In this document: positions 8,390 through 17,350 of the stretch, in pieces
How positions within the stretch are numbered: the first letter of the stretch is position 1
How the letters are laid out: every line of letters starts with the position of its first letter
NCBI RefSeq assembly: GCF_006539925.1
Contig: NZ_BJNY01000025.1
Location: 1-43,754 of the forward strand
Length of the DNA: 43,754 bases
Reading direction: 5' to 3'
DNA from: Glutamicibacter uratoxydans
Lineage (GTDB): Bacteria > Actinomycetota > Actinomycetes > Actinomycetales > Micrococcaceae
The notes under the pieces: generated by a model
Told to the model about the DNA's origin: nothing
Seen by the model: the letters and a program-made list of their open reading frames with translations, nothing else
Databases searched by the model: none
Program-made: the position numbers and the translations under genes

Positions 8390-9703
8390 TTAGGCAGATT
8401 TGGTTTCAGCCTCGACCGGGCAATCAGCTGCAACGGCGGCGGGCTTTGCGTCCTGCGGTTCGCTCAGGTCCAACCCATACAGGGTTTCCAGGGCCGCAAC
8501 ATAGTCTGCGGTGCGTCCTTCGGCGGCCAGCTCGCGCGCTCGGACGGTTGGAATATGAAGCAGCTGGCGCATCATGCGGCGCATGGCCAGTTCGACTTCC
8601 TCGGCCGCCGCGGTGCAGCCATGCTGGGCGCGGACCTTTGCCACCTCGGCATCGAGCACGGCCTTGGTGTGCTGGCGCAGTGCAACGATGGCGAAGTCGG
8701 CTTCGCGCTCGCGCTGTGCATTGGAGAATTCGGTGGCAGCCTTCTTCACGATGCGGCTGGCCGCATGCACTGCCAGAGCCTGGTCGGTAGGAGCTGCCAT
8801 GCGCACGGATTCAAGGGTGATCAAGTTGACGTCGGCCATTTCAACCAGGGCCGGGTCGAAGTCATGGGACAGAGCCATGTCGATGGCCACCAGCGGGTGG
8901 TTCTTGACGCGCACCTTTTCCAGGAAGCTGCGGTCCAGGCGGTGTCCGCCGCCGGAACAGCCCACGATGATGTCTGCTTCGCGCAGGGCCTGGGGGAGCA
9001 GCTCGTCGGTCAGCGGGAAGCCGCCGCGCTTGGCGGTGAACTCGGCCGCGCGTCCTGAGCTGGAATACACGGAGATGCGCTCCACGCCTCGCTCCTTGAG
9101 CAGCGCCATGGTGGCGCCTGCATAGGAGCCGGTGCCGAAGAGCACGACGTCCTGCTCCGCCCAAGCGGTGCTCTCGTCGGTCAATTCCTCGGCGAGGTCC
9201 AGTGCGACGGCCACCACCGATTTGCCCTGGGTGCCCAGGTTGGTGTTTGAGCCGACGTCCTTGGCCGCACGTGTGGCGTTCTGGAACAGGCGGGTGAGGT
9301 TGCTGGTGGTGGTCTTCTCCTGCTGCGCCTGGGTCAGTGCGCGACGCACCTGGCCGGCGATTTCCCGTTCGCCCACGACGGCTGAATCCAGCCCGGCGCC
9401 CACGGAGAACAGGTGCTCGATGACCGAATCGCCCTCAAGGGTGGTCAGCGCGCGGGCAAGATGGTCAGGCTGGAGATCTGCGCTGTCGGCAAGATGGTTG
9501 ACCAGGTGCGCGGCCGCGTCGTCGACATTCTCAACGTCGGCGTACACCTCGAAACGGTTGCAGGTAGCCAGCACGACCGCGCCGTTGATGGCGGTCGAGT
9601 CATTAACGGAGGCAGCGGCCAGCCCGCTGGCCGAGGCGCTGATTTGTGCCACGGTCTCAAGGTCGAGCTGCGAGTGCGATGCGACAAGAGATAAGAAAAC
9701 CAC
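8390..9703 (-). CDS. hemA: Glutamyl-tRNA reductase
   Basis: First committed enzyme of the C5 heme pathway: NADPH-dependent reduction of glutamyl-tRNA(Glu) to glutamate-1-semialdehyde. The 437-residue protein has the catalytic Cys48 in ATCNRFEVY, a GEREIAGQVR segment, a Rossmann NADPH motif VVLFGTGSYAGATM and a C-terminal helical dimerisation domain. The frame remains open far upstream across hemE, but the N-terminal VVFLSLVASH fixes the start at GTG 9703, with GGGA a few nt upstream. It is divergent from hemE, which starts 147 bp away. In many actinobacteria hemA instead leads the hem operon on the same strand. Confidence 0.95.
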   Translation of the reverse strand: MVFLSLVASHSQLDLETVAQISASASGLAAASVNDSTAINGAVVLATCNRFEVYADVENVDDAAAHLVNHLADSADLQPDHLARALTTLEGDSVIEHLFSVGAGLDSAVVGEREIAGQVRRALTQAQQEKTTTSNLTRLFQNATRAAKDVGSNTNLGTQGKSVVAVALDLAEELTDESTAWAEQDVVLFGTGSYAGATMALLKERGVERISVYSSSGRAAEFTAKRGGFPLTDELLPQALREADIIVGCSGGGHRLDRSFLEKVRVKNHPLVAIDMALSHDFDPALVEMADVNLITLESVRMAAPTDQALAVHAASRIVKKAATEFSNAQREREADFAIVALRQHTKAVLDAEVAKVRAQHGCTAAAEEVELAMRRMMRQLLHIPTVRARELAAEGRTADYVAALETLYGLDLSEPQDAKPAAVAADCPVEAETKSA

Positions 9704-9850
9704 AATGTCCCAAGAATAAACTTCTATGGCCTGTAAAACAACGCAGGTTTGCCTAAGACCGCCGGGATTTGGGGGTTTGCGGGCCTTTCGCAACGCCACG
9801 AAGAAGTCCGCAAATGGGCTTTTGCCAGCAACAGTTGGCAGAATTGAGTC
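9704..9850. promoter_or_regulatory. hemA-hemE divergent control region
   Basis: This 147-bp region must hold both promoters of the heme pathway. CAGAAT (9839-9844) ends 6 nt before the hemE ATG, a leaderless-type -10. AGGTTTGCCTAA (9745-9756) matches 11 of 12 bases of one part of the DtxR/IdeR iron box, but the rest of the 19-bp consensus is poor. Inverted repeats TTTGCGG/CCGCAAA (9776-9782, 9808-9814) and TGCCA/TGGCA (9824-9828, 9836-9840) are also present. Any regulator assignment is tentative. Confidence 0.4.
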
Positions 9851-10906
9851 ATGACCCTGTCGCAGAACCATCCGATGCTCGATGGACGTACCCAAGATTC
9901 CGCGTTGATCCAGGCTTTGACCGGCCGCAAGCCAGACCGCCATCCGGTGTGGTTCATGCGCCAGGCAGGCCGCTCCCTGCCCGAATACATGAAGCTGCGC
10001 GAGGGTGTGAGCATGCTCGACTCGTGCCTGGACCCGGCCATGGCAAGTGAGATTACTCTCCAGCCGGTGCGCCGCCACAAGGTGGACGCAGGCATCTTCT
10101 TCTCCGACATTGTCATTCCGCTGCGCCTTGCAGGCATCGGCGTGGACATCGTCCCGGGCGTCGGCCCGGTGCTCGACACCCCGATCCGCACCAAAGAACA
10201 GGTGGAGAACCTGCCGGAGCTGACCGATGAGTCCCTGGAGCCGATCCGCCAGGCCGTGGCGCTGACCGTCGCAGAACTGGGCAGCACCCCGCTGATCGGC
10301 TTCGCCGGCGCACCGTTCACCGTGGCCGCGTACATGGTGGAGGGCAAGCCGAGCCGCGACCACCTGGGCCCGCGCACCATGATGCACACCGACCCTGAGG
10401 TCTGGGACGGGCTGATGAACTGGGCGGCCGACGCGTCGGGCAAGTTCCTGCGCGCCCAGGTGGAGACGGGAGCCTCCGCGGCCCAGCTCTTCGACTCCTG
10501 GGCCGGCTCGCTCTCGCTGCCCGACTACCAGAAGTACGTCGCCCCCTACTCTTCGTGCGCCCTGGACTTCGTGCGGGATCTTGGCGTGCCGCTGATCCAC
10601 TTCGGCACCGGCACCGGCGAACTGTTGACCGCGATGCGCGATGTGGGAGTGGACGCCGTGGGCGTCGACTACCGCATTCCGCTGGACACCGCGATCGAGC
10701 GCCTGGGCACCGGAGTTTCGGTGCAGGGCAACATCGATCCGGCGCTGCTGGCCGCCCCATGGGAGGTGCTTGAAGCACATGTGCGCCAGGTAGTGGCCGC
10801 AGGAGCCGGCGCCCGCGGACATGTGGTGAACCTGGGGCACGGCGTGCCGCCGACCACCGACCCGGCGGTGCTGAGCAAAGTGGTCGAGCTCATTCATTCG
10901 CTGTAG
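9851..10906 (+). CDS. hemE: Uroporphyrinogen decarboxylase
   Basis: Converts uroporphyrinogen III to coproporphyrinogen III by four decarboxylations in the cytosol. The 351-residue protein begins with the family hallmark region PVWFMRQAGRSLPEYM (about 37-52), whose arginines bind substrate carboxylates. It also has the SDIVIPL motif with the catalytic Asp and a GFAGAPFTVAAYM segment. ATG 9851 has no strong ribosome-binding site and a -10-like CAGAAT 6 nt upstream, so the mRNA may be leaderless. It is the first gene of the plus-strand heme operon. Confidence 0.96.
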   Translation: MTLSQNHPMLDGRTQDSALIQALTGRKPDRHPVWFMRQAGRSLPEYMKLREGVSMLDSCLDPAMASEITLQPVRRHKVDAGIFFSDIVIPLRLAGIGVDIVPGVGPVLDTPIRTKEQVENLPELTDESLEPIRQAVALTVAELGSTPLIGFAGAPFTVAAYMVEGKPSRDHLGPRTMMHTDPEVWDGLMNWAADASGKFLRAQVETGASAAQLFDSWAGSLSLPDYQKYVAPYSSCALDFVRDLGVPLIHFGTGTGELLTAMRDVGVDAVGVDYRIPLDTAIERLGTGVSVQGNIDPALLAAPWEVLEAHVRQVVAAGAGARGHVVNLGHGVPPTTDPAVLSKVVELIHSL

Positions 10907-10973
10907 GCCCAGCGGACTAAGCTAGAAAATACAGGCAGCAACAACACTCAACAGGTAGAAGGTGCATCGGTAC

Positions 10974-12563
10974 GTGAGCAAGGACCAGCGCAGCGAAAAC
11001 CAGCCGGCACAGCAGCCACAGGCGCCAGCGCCCAAGGCACGCCGGGACATTGCCACCGACGCTGCGGCGCATGCCTTGCGGCTGCTTGAAAAGGTGCGCG
11101 CGGCGACCGAGGCGCAGGTGCAGAAGCGCGCCGCGGCCAAGCCCGCCGAGCCTGCCGCCCCGCATGCGATCGTGGTCGGCGGCGGCGTGGCAGGACTGGT
11201 CGCCGCCCGCGATCTGCACCAGACCGGTTACCGGGTCACCGTGCTGGAGGCCTCCGACAGCTTTGGCGGCTGCGTGCGCCGCACCGAAGTGGACGGCCTG
11301 CAGGTGGACGCCGGGGCGGAATCCTTCGCCGTGCGCGGTGGCACCGTCGCCGGCTACCTGGACGAGCTGGATTTGGGCGCGAAGATCGTGCAGACCTCGG
11401 GCCAGCGCGCCTGGCTGGTCCACGGCGACGAGCAGAAGCTGCTGGCCGACCCACTGCCTGCCACTGCGCTGATGGGAATTCCCGGCAACGTGCGCACCGA
11501 CGAGGTGCGCAACATCATCGGCCGCACCGCCACCGTGCGCGCCGCCGCGGACCTGATCACCCCGATGAGCAGGAAATGGGCCACCGAGAAGCTCACCGTG
11601 GCGGAGGTGGTCCGCTCCCGCATGGGCCAGGCGGTGCTCGACGAACTGGTGGCCCCCGTGGTCTCCGGCGTGTACTCCACCGACCCGGCGCAGCTCGACA
11701 TCGACGCAGCCGCCCCGGGGCTGCGCGAGGCCATGCAGCAGACCGGCTCGCTGGCCCGCGCGGTGGCGCAGCTGCAGCAGGATGCCCCGGCAGGATCGCG
11801 GGTGGCCGGCCTAGAAGGCGGCATGTACACGCTCATCGAGGCCCTGGTCGACCGCCTGCAGGAGGCGGGGGCGCTGCTGGTGCGCAATTCGCCGGTGGCC
11901 TCCATTGACCATGACGCGGAATCGGCCCAGCCGTTTACCGTACACACCCTGGGCCAGGAACTGAAGGCGGACCGCGTGGTCATCGCCACCGAAGCGCAGC
12001 CGGCCATCGGCCTGCTGAACCAGCTGCTCGACGACGAACACCAGATTTCCTCCGACTCCCAGCCCAATGCCATTGCCCTGGCCATCCTGGTCGTGGACAA
12101 GCCTGAGCTTGACGACGCCCCGCGCGGATCCGGAGTGCTGGTTTCCCGCAACGCACCGGTGCATGCCAAGGCCCTGACCCACTCCAGCGCCAAATGGTCG
12201 TGGCTGGGCGAGCAGGGCGGACCGGGCACCCACGTGGTGCGCCTGTCCTACGGCCGCATCGGCGAAGCCGACGAGCTGGTCGCCAGCGGGGACGACGCGG
12301 CGCTGATCGAGCAGGCAGTCAAAGACGCTTCAAAGATTCTGGGTGTTCAATTGCAGCCGGAGGACGTGCTGGACAGCGCGGTGTCCCGATTCAGCGACAT
12401 GGTGCCGCTGCAGGGGACGGCCGCCGCGCAGCGCCGCACCCAGGTGCGGCAGGCGGCAGGCAGCATCCCTTCCCTGGATGTGGTGGGCGCCTGGATGGCA
12501 GGCACCGGGCTGGCGCGGGTCATCGCCCAGGCACGGCGTGCGGTGGCCATCAGCGCCAGCTAG
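10974..12563 (+). CDS. hemY: Coproporphyrinogen III oxidase, HemY/CgoX type
   Basis: FAD- and oxygen-dependent oxidase. In actinobacteria and firmicutes this type makes coproporphyrin III in the coproporphyrin-dependent route. The FAD dinucleotide motif GGGVAG lies at 69-74, followed by VLEAS and GGCVRR; the C-terminal AGTGLARVI matches the second FAD-binding segment. The 529-residue protein carries about 63 residues before the FAD motif, rich in Ala, Gln and Lys and probably partly helical, which is more than the usual form that begins almost at the FAD motif. GTG 10974 is chosen because AGAAGGTG lies 9 nt upstream; GTG 10962 is in frame but overlaps that site. It is 67 bp after hemE. Confidence 0.92.
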   Translation: MSKDQRSENQPAQQPQAPAPKARRDIATDAAAHALRLLEKVRAATEAQVQKRAAAKPAEPAAPHAIVVGGGVAGLVAARDLHQTGYRVTVLEASDSFGGCVRRTEVDGLQVDAGAESFAVRGGTVAGYLDELDLGAKIVQTSGQRAWLVHGDEQKLLADPLPATALMGIPGNVRTDEVRNIIGRTATVRAAADLITPMSRKWATEKLTVAEVVRSRMGQAVLDELVAPVVSGVYSTDPAQLDIDAAAPGLREAMQQTGSLARAVAQLQQDAPAGSRVAGLEGGMYTLIEALVDRLQEAGALLVRNSPVASIDHDAESAQPFTVHTLGQELKADRVVIATEAQPAIGLLNQLLDDEHQISSDSQPNAIALAILVVDKPELDDAPRGSGVLVSRNAPVHAKALTHSSAKWSWLGEQGGPGTHVVRLSYGRIGEADELVASGDDAALIEQAVKDASKILGVQLQPEDVLDSAVSRFSDMVPLQGTAAAQRRTQVRQAAGSIPSLDVVGAWMAGTGLARVIAQARRAVAISAS

Positions 12564-12626
12564 GCCGCGGGATTCCAACAGACTTTTAGACCGAATTCAG
12601 ATCAATTGATCAAGGAGAAACAGTAA

Positions 12627-13346
12627 GTGAGCAACGCACCGGAGCAGAATTCGCCAGTCATTCGCGAACGCGAAAACGCTGGTGAAAACCCGACCTTCTT
12701 CTATACCCTGTGGACCATCTTCAAGCGTTCGGCAGTTGTCGAGCGCTCCGCTGCCGCTGCCACCGAGTTCGACGCGCTGACCGAAAAGCTTGCCGAAAAC
12801 GGCGTGACCCTGCGCGGAATCTACGACGTCTCCAACATGCGCGAAGACGCCGACATCATGATCTGGATCCACGGCCCGGCCGCCGAACTGCTGCAGTCCG
12901 CCATGCGCCAGATCCGCCGTTCGGCCCTGCTGGAAGGCACCGAGATCGCCTACTCCACCATGGCCGTGCACCGCGAGGCAGAATTCGCCAAGGACCACTC
13001 GCCGGCCTTCGCCCGCGGCGTGGCAGCCAAGGAATGGATGACCGTCTACCCATTCGTCCGCTCCCACGACTGGTACACCATCGACCCGGCGGCCCGCGGC
13101 AAGATGCTGCGCGACCACGGCATCCTGGGCCGCGAATTCCCTAACGTGCTGGCCAACACCGTGGCCGCCTTCTCCTTCGGCGACTACGAATGGCAGATCT
13201 GCCTGGAAGCCGATGACATGATCGACCTGGTCGACATGATGCGCCACCTGCGCTACACCGAAGCACGCCACCACGTGCGCGAAGAAACCCCGTTCTACAC
13301 CGGCCGCCGCATCTCGGCCGCCGATGCACTTGAGGTATTGCAGTGA
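12627..13346 (+). CDS. hemQ: Coproheme decarboxylase (HemQ/ChdC), chlorite dismutase-like fold
   Basis: Peroxide-dependent decarboxylation of coproheme to heme b, the last step of the coproporphyrin-dependent pathway. The 239-residue protein shows the proximal heme ligand His164 in the HGxxGR motif and the catalytic Tyr141 in TVYPFVRS. His124 lies 17 residues before the Tyr, matching the distal His of actinobacterial enzymes (His118/Tyr135 in Corynebacterium diphtheriae ChdC, as I recall); firmicute enzymes have Gln there. GTG 12627 has a good AAGGAG upstream. Its stop overlaps the hemH start by 4 bp (GTGA), so the two terminal enzymes are translationally coupled. Confidence 0.95.
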   Translation: MSNAPEQNSPVIRERENAGENPTFFYTLWTIFKRSAVVERSAAAATEFDALTEKLAENGVTLRGIYDVSNMREDADIMIWIHGPAAELLQSAMRQIRRSALLEGTEIAYSTMAVHREAEFAKDHSPAFARGVAAKEWMTVYPFVRSHDWYTIDPAARGKMLRDHGILGREFPNVLANTVAAFSFGDYEWQICLEADDMIDLVDMMRHLRYTEARHHVREETPFYTGRRISAADALEVLQ

Positions 13347-14548
13347 CCCAGAGCTTCGACCCGCGCACCGGCTACGACGAAAATGGACGCATGGAGCCCA
13401 AGGCCTATGACGCGATCCTGCTCGCCTCCTTCGGCGGGCCCGAAGGCCAGGACGACGTCATCCCGTTCCTGCGCAATGTTACCGGCGGGCGCGGCATCCC
13501 CGATGAGCGCCTGGAAGAAGTCGCGGTGCACTACCGCAAGAACGGCGGGGTCTCGCCGATCAACGCCCAGAACCGGGCGCTGAAGGCGGCGTTGGAAGCC
13601 GAGCTGGCCTCCCGCGGCATCGACCTGCCGATCTACTGGGGCAACCGCAACTGGCATCCGTTCGTGAACGACATCCTGGAGCAGATCGCCGCCGACGGGC
13701 ACCGCAAGGTGCTGCTCATGGGCACCGGCGCCTATGCCGGCTACTCGGCCTGCCGCCAGTACCGCGAAGACCTGGGCATGGGCCTGCGCGCCACCGGGTT
13801 GGAAGGCGTGGTGGAAGTGGACAAGCTGCGCCAGTTCTTCGACACTCCCGCCTTTGTGACCCCATTCGTCGACGGGCTGCGCACCTCGCTGGCCACCGTC
13901 CGCGAACAGCTGGAAGCCGCCGGCAAGCCCGAAGGACGGATCAAGATAGTCTTCGTGACGCACTCGATCCCGATGTCCGATGCCAACGCGGCTGGCCCCG
14001 AAGCCATCCGCGCGAAGCTGGATGAGAACCTGTACACCGCACAGCACCGCGCGGTGGCCAACTACATCCTTGCCAACGTGGAGGAAGCAGCAGGCCTGGA
14101 GCATTCGCTGGTCTACCAGTCCCGCTCCGGCGCCCCGCACACCCCGTGGCTTGAACCTGACATCAACGATGCCTTGGAAGAAGACGCCGCCGCCGGCGTG
14201 GACGGCGTGGTCGTGGTGCCGATCGGCTTCATCTCCGACCACATGGAGGTGCTCTGGGATCTGGACACCGAGGCCAAGGACACCTGCGCAGAGCTGGGCC
14301 TGGCTTTTGACCGCGTGGCCACCCCCGGCACCCATGAAGCCTTCGTCTCCGGCCTGATCGACCTGGTTGAAGAACGTCTGGCCAGCAAGGACGGCAAGGC
14401 GCTGCGCGAAGGCCGCTGCTCTGTGGTCGACGGCGGGCCGTGGTTCGACGTCTGCCGTCCGGGCTGCTGCGAAAAGGCGGCGCTGGACGGCACCCTGCGC
14501 CCGACCATCGGCGCCGTGGACTCCGAGGTGGGGGTGCCACAGGCATGA
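13343..14548 (+). CDS. hemH: Coproporphyrin ferrochelatase
   Basis: Inserts Fe2+ into coproporphyrin III to give coproheme, handed to HemQ. The 401-residue protein starts LLASFGGPEG and carries the catalytic His207 in FVTHSIPMSD and the acidic DHMEVLWDLDTEA segment that faces it. Cys137, Cys359, Cys371, Cys375 and Cys376 resemble the internal-plus-C-terminal cysteine arrangement that holds a [2Fe-2S] cluster in some actinobacterial ferrochelatases, but the spacing was not aligned. The GTG start overlaps the hemQ stop, and the hemH TGA overlaps the hemC ATG. Confidence 0.95.
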   Translation: MTQSFDPRTGYDENGRMEPKAYDAILLASFGGPEGQDDVIPFLRNVTGGRGIPDERLEEVAVHYRKNGGVSPINAQNRALKAALEAELASRGIDLPIYWGNRNWHPFVNDILEQIAADGHRKVLLMGTGAYAGYSACRQYREDLGMGLRATGLEGVVEVDKLRQFFDTPAFVTPFVDGLRTSLATVREQLEAAGKPEGRIKIVFVTHSIPMSDANAAGPEAIRAKLDENLYTAQHRAVANYILANVEEAAGLEHSLVYQSRSGAPHTPWLEPDINDALEEDAAAGVDGVVVVPIGFISDHMEVLWDLDTEAKDTCAELGLAFDRVATPGTHEAFVSGLIDLVEERLASKDGKALREGRCSVVDGGPWFDVCRPGCCEKAALDGTLRPTIGAVDSEVGVPQA

Positions 14549-15519
14549 GCGAATCATTTCGCGTAGGCACCCGCGGCAGCGCGCTGGCTACCACCCAGAC
14601 TGGTTGGGCCGCCGACGCGCTGGCGCAGCTCTCCGGCCTTGAGGTGGACACCGTGCTGGTGAAGACCGAGGGCGATGTGGTCACCGGCTCGTTGGCCACT
14701 CTGGGTGGCACCGGCGTGTTCGCCGCCGCACTGCGCCAGCACCTGCTCGACGGCGGATGCGACCTTGCGGTGCACTCCCTGAAAGACCTGCCCACGGCCC
14801 AGCCCGAGGGCCTGGTGCTCGCCGCCATCCCGGAACGCGAGGACGTGCGCGACGCCCTGTGCTCCCGCGATTCGCTCACCCTCGATGAGCTGCCGGAGGG
14901 CTCGAAGATCGGCACCGGTTCGCCGCGGCGTGCGGCCCAGCTGCGCGCCTACCGCAAGGACCTGCAGATCGTGGACATCCGTGGCAACGTGCCCACCCGA
15001 CTGGGCAGGGTCAAGGGCATGGGGGAGACCCATGACGACGGCAGCGTGGGACGCAGCACCCAGGGCGACCTGGATGCGGTGATCCTGGCGGCCGCCGGCA
15101 TGCGCCGTCTGGGTCTGGAACAGCACATCACCCAGTACTTGGATCCCTCCATTATGCTGCCTGCCCCGGGCCAGGGCGCACTGGCGCTGGAAACCCGCAC
15201 CGCCGGCAGTGGACACGCCAAGCTGGATGCCGCACTGGCGCAGTTCGACGACCTGCACACCCGGCTGCAGGTGGAGGCCGAGCGTTCGCTGCTGGCCACC
15301 CTTGAGGCCGGCTGCGCCGCGCCAATCGGCGCGCTGGCGCGGGTCGAAGGCGAGCAGCTGGTGCTTGACGCCGTGGCCTGCAATCCGGATGGCTCCGAGG
15401 TCATGCGCCGCAGCGCCGCGGCACCGCTGGGCGATGTAGTGGCCGCCAAGGAACTGGGCGCGAGCCTGGCCGTGGCGATGATCGCCGACGGAGCCGCAGT
15501 GGTTGCAGGACTGGCCTAA
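14545..15519 (+). CDS. hemC: Porphobilinogen deaminase (hydroxymethylbilane synthase)
   Basis: Polymerises four porphobilinogens into hydroxymethylbilane on a dipyrromethane cofactor. The 324-residue protein starts FRVGTRGSALATTQT, with HSLKDLP in domain 1 and the cofactor-attachment Cys257 in LEAGCAAPIGA. The frame is open further upstream, but ATG 14545 overlaps the hemH stop as ATGA and is preceded by a GGTGGGGG tract that can serve as ribosome-binding site. Eight bp separate it from hemD. Confidence 0.96.
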   Translation: MSESFRVGTRGSALATTQTGWAADALAQLSGLEVDTVLVKTEGDVVTGSLATLGGTGVFAAALRQHLLDGGCDLAVHSLKDLPTAQPEGLVLAAIPEREDVRDALCSRDSLTLDELPEGSKIGTGSPRRAAQLRAYRKDLQIVDIRGNVPTRLGRVKGMGETHDDGSVGRSTQGDLDAVILAAAGMRRLGLEQHITQYLDPSIMLPAPGQGALALETRTAGSGHAKLDAALAQFDDLHTRLQVEAERSLLATLEAGCAAPIGALARVEGEQLVLDAVACNPDGSEVMRRSAAAPLGDVVAAKELGASLAVAMIADGAAVVAGLA

Positions 15520-15527
15520 AACTATCC

Positions 15528-16319
15528 ATGGGCTATGAAGCACTGATCCTGCGCGATGCGGCGCGAGCCGCCGCCACCGTGCGGGAATTCAATCAGCTGG
15601 GCATCACCTCGCGGTGTGCCCAGCTCATTGCCGCCATCTGGCCCAAGGACACGGCCGAACTTGAAGCCTTAGGCCGCAGGCTGAGCGCCGGCGAATTCGA
15701 CTGGCTGGTGCTCACCAGCGCCAACACCGTGCACGTGCTGGCCCAGCTGCTGGAGGGCAGGAAGCTGCCTGAGCGGCTGCGCCTGGCTGTGGTCGGCGCC
15801 AAGACAGCCCAGACTGCCCGCGAACTGCTGGGCATCGAGCCCGATTTCACCCCACAGGTGCAATCGGCGGCCGGAATGGTCGAGAAATGGCGGCCGGAGG
15901 CCGGGTCAACAATCTGCTACCCGCACGGTGACCTGGCCAGCGGCACGCTGGCCCAGGGGCTGGCGCGGCTGCCGGTCACGGTCTGCGAGGCCATCGCCTA
16001 CTACACCGTCAACGCCCCGGCCCTGGGAGAAGTGGACAAGCAGCCGGCCCCGCAGGGCATCGAGAGCATTGCGCCGGAAGCAGTCAAGGACTTGCTGGGG
16101 GAGCTGGACCTGGTTCTCTTCACGGCACCGAGCATCGCCCGGCGCTTTGTCCAGCTGGCCGGCAGCAGCCTGCCCGGGCGCTGCCGCACCCTGGCCATTG
16201 GCAGGCCCACGGCGGCCGCGATGAAAGCGGCGGGACTGCCAGTCCACGCGGTAGCCCAGGACCCCGGGCCCAAGGGCCTAGCCGCGGCGGCCGCCGCGCT
16301 GCTGCACGCGCCCAACTAA
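15528..16319 (+). CDS. hemD: Uroporphyrinogen-III synthase
   Basis: Cyclises hydroxymethylbilane with D-ring inversion to uroporphyrinogen III. The 263-residue length and the FDWLVLTSANTVHVL segment (about 61-75) fit the poorly conserved HemD family; LVLFTAPSIARRF near the C-terminus matches its second half. Position between hemC and hemB supports the call strongly. ATG 15528 follows the hemC stop by 8 bp with only a weak ribosome-binding site, suggesting coupling. No fused methyltransferase domain is present, so it is not the siroheme-type CobA-HemD fusion. Confidence 0.9.
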   Translation: MGYEALILRDAARAAATVREFNQLGITSRCAQLIAAIWPKDTAELEALGRRLSAGEFDWLVLTSANTVHVLAQLLEGRKLPERLRLAVVGAKTAQTARELLGIEPDFTPQVQSAAGMVEKWRPEAGSTICYPHGDLASGTLAQGLARLPVTVCEAIAYYTVNAPALGEVDKQPAPQGIESIAPEAVKDLLGELDLVLFTAPSIARRFVQLAGSSLPGRCRTLAIGRPTAAAMKAAGLPVHAVAQDPGPKGLAAAAAALLHAPN

Positions 16320-16361
16320 ACTTTGTATATACCTGTCAGAAGAATCTGGAGAGAAGAAGCC

Positions 16362-17345
16362 ATGGGTTTCCCACAGCATCGTCCGCGCCGCCTGCGGCAG
16401 AATCCTGCCATCCGCCGCCTGGTGGCAGAAAATGAGCTGGCAGCACGCCAGCTGATCCTGCCGGTCTTCGTGCGCGAAGGCCTGAGCCAGCCCAAGGAAA
16501 TCAGCTCCATGCCGGGCGTCTACCAGCACACCATGGACACCTTGAAGGCTGCAGCCAATGACGCCGCCGCCAAGGGCCTAGGCGGCATCATGCTCTTCGG
16601 CATCCCGGAGGACCGCGACGAAAACGGCAGCGCGGGCATCGACCCGCAGGGCATCCTGAATCAGGGCATTGCCGCCGTGCGCGCAGAGGTGGGCGACGAG
16701 CTGGTCGTCATGTCGGATGTCTGCCTGGACGAATTCACCTCCCACGGACACTGCGGCGTGCTGGACGCCAAGGGCAGCGTGGACAACGACGCCACCTTGG
16801 AAATCTACGGCCAGATGGCTGTGGCCCAGGCCGAGGCCGGAGCCCACATGCTCGGCCCCTCGGGCATGATGGACGGCCAGATCGGCGTGATCCGCCAGGC
16901 CCTGGACGAGGCCGGACACCAGGACACCGCGATCCTTGCCTACAGCGCCAAGTACGCCAGCGCCTTCTACGGCCCATTCCGCGAAGCTGTCGACTCCCAG
17001 CTGAAGGGCGATCGCCGAACCTACCAGATGGACTCGGCCAACCGCCGCGAAGCAGTGCTGGAAGCCGAGCTGGACATCGCCGAGGGCGCTGACATGATCA
17101 TGGTCAAGCCGGCCATGAGCTACCTGGACATCGTGCGCGACATCGCCGACATCTCCCCGGTCCCGGTCTCCGCCTACCAGATTTCCGGCGAGTACTCGAT
17201 GATCGAGGCCGCCAGCGCCAACGGCTGGATCGACCGCAAGGCCTCGGTGCTTGAATCGCTGCTGTCCATCAAGCGTGCAGGCGCCGAACAGATTCTCACG
17301 TACTACGCAGCCGAGGTTGCCGGCTGGCTCAAGGAAGGTAAATAA
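16362..17345 (+). CDS. hemB: Delta-aminolevulinic acid dehydratase (porphobilinogen synthase)
   Basis: Condenses two 5-aminolevulinates into porphobilinogen. The 327-residue protein has both Schiff-base lysines, Lys197 in YSAKYAS and Lys249 in MVKPAMSY. The metal-site motif reads Cys121-Leu-Asp123 through HGHCG (Cys131): two cysteines of the zinc triad are kept and the middle one is Asp. I recall the same in M. tuberculosis. An ATG-like in-frame start exists at 16323, but ATG 16362 is preceded by GGAGAGAAG and begins with the conserved family N-terminus. Confidence 0.95.
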   Translation: MGFPQHRPRRLRQNPAIRRLVAENELAARQLILPVFVREGLSQPKEISSMPGVYQHTMDTLKAAANDAAAKGLGGIMLFGIPEDRDENGSAGIDPQGILNQGIAAVRAEVGDELVVMSDVCLDEFTSHGHCGVLDAKGSVDNDATLEIYGQMAVAQAEAGAHMLGPSGMMDGQIGVIRQALDEAGHQDTAILAYSAKYASAFYGPFREAVDSQLKGDRRTYQMDSANRREAVLEAELDIAEGADMIMVKPAMSYLDIVRDIADISPVPVSAYQISGEYSMIEAASANGWIDRKASVLESLLSIKRAGAEQILTYYAAEVAGWLKEGK

Positions 17346-17350
17346 GCTTC

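Noticed and set aside
9704-10897. Minus-strand frame continuous with hemA, reaching 835 codons in total
   Set aside because: The upstream part is antisense to hemE, and the family N-terminus of HemA starts at GTG 9703. It is open only because of G+C bias.
13295-14557. 420-codon minus-strand frame
   Set aside because: Antisense to hemH, which carries all ferrochelatase motifs; composition is typical of shadow frames.
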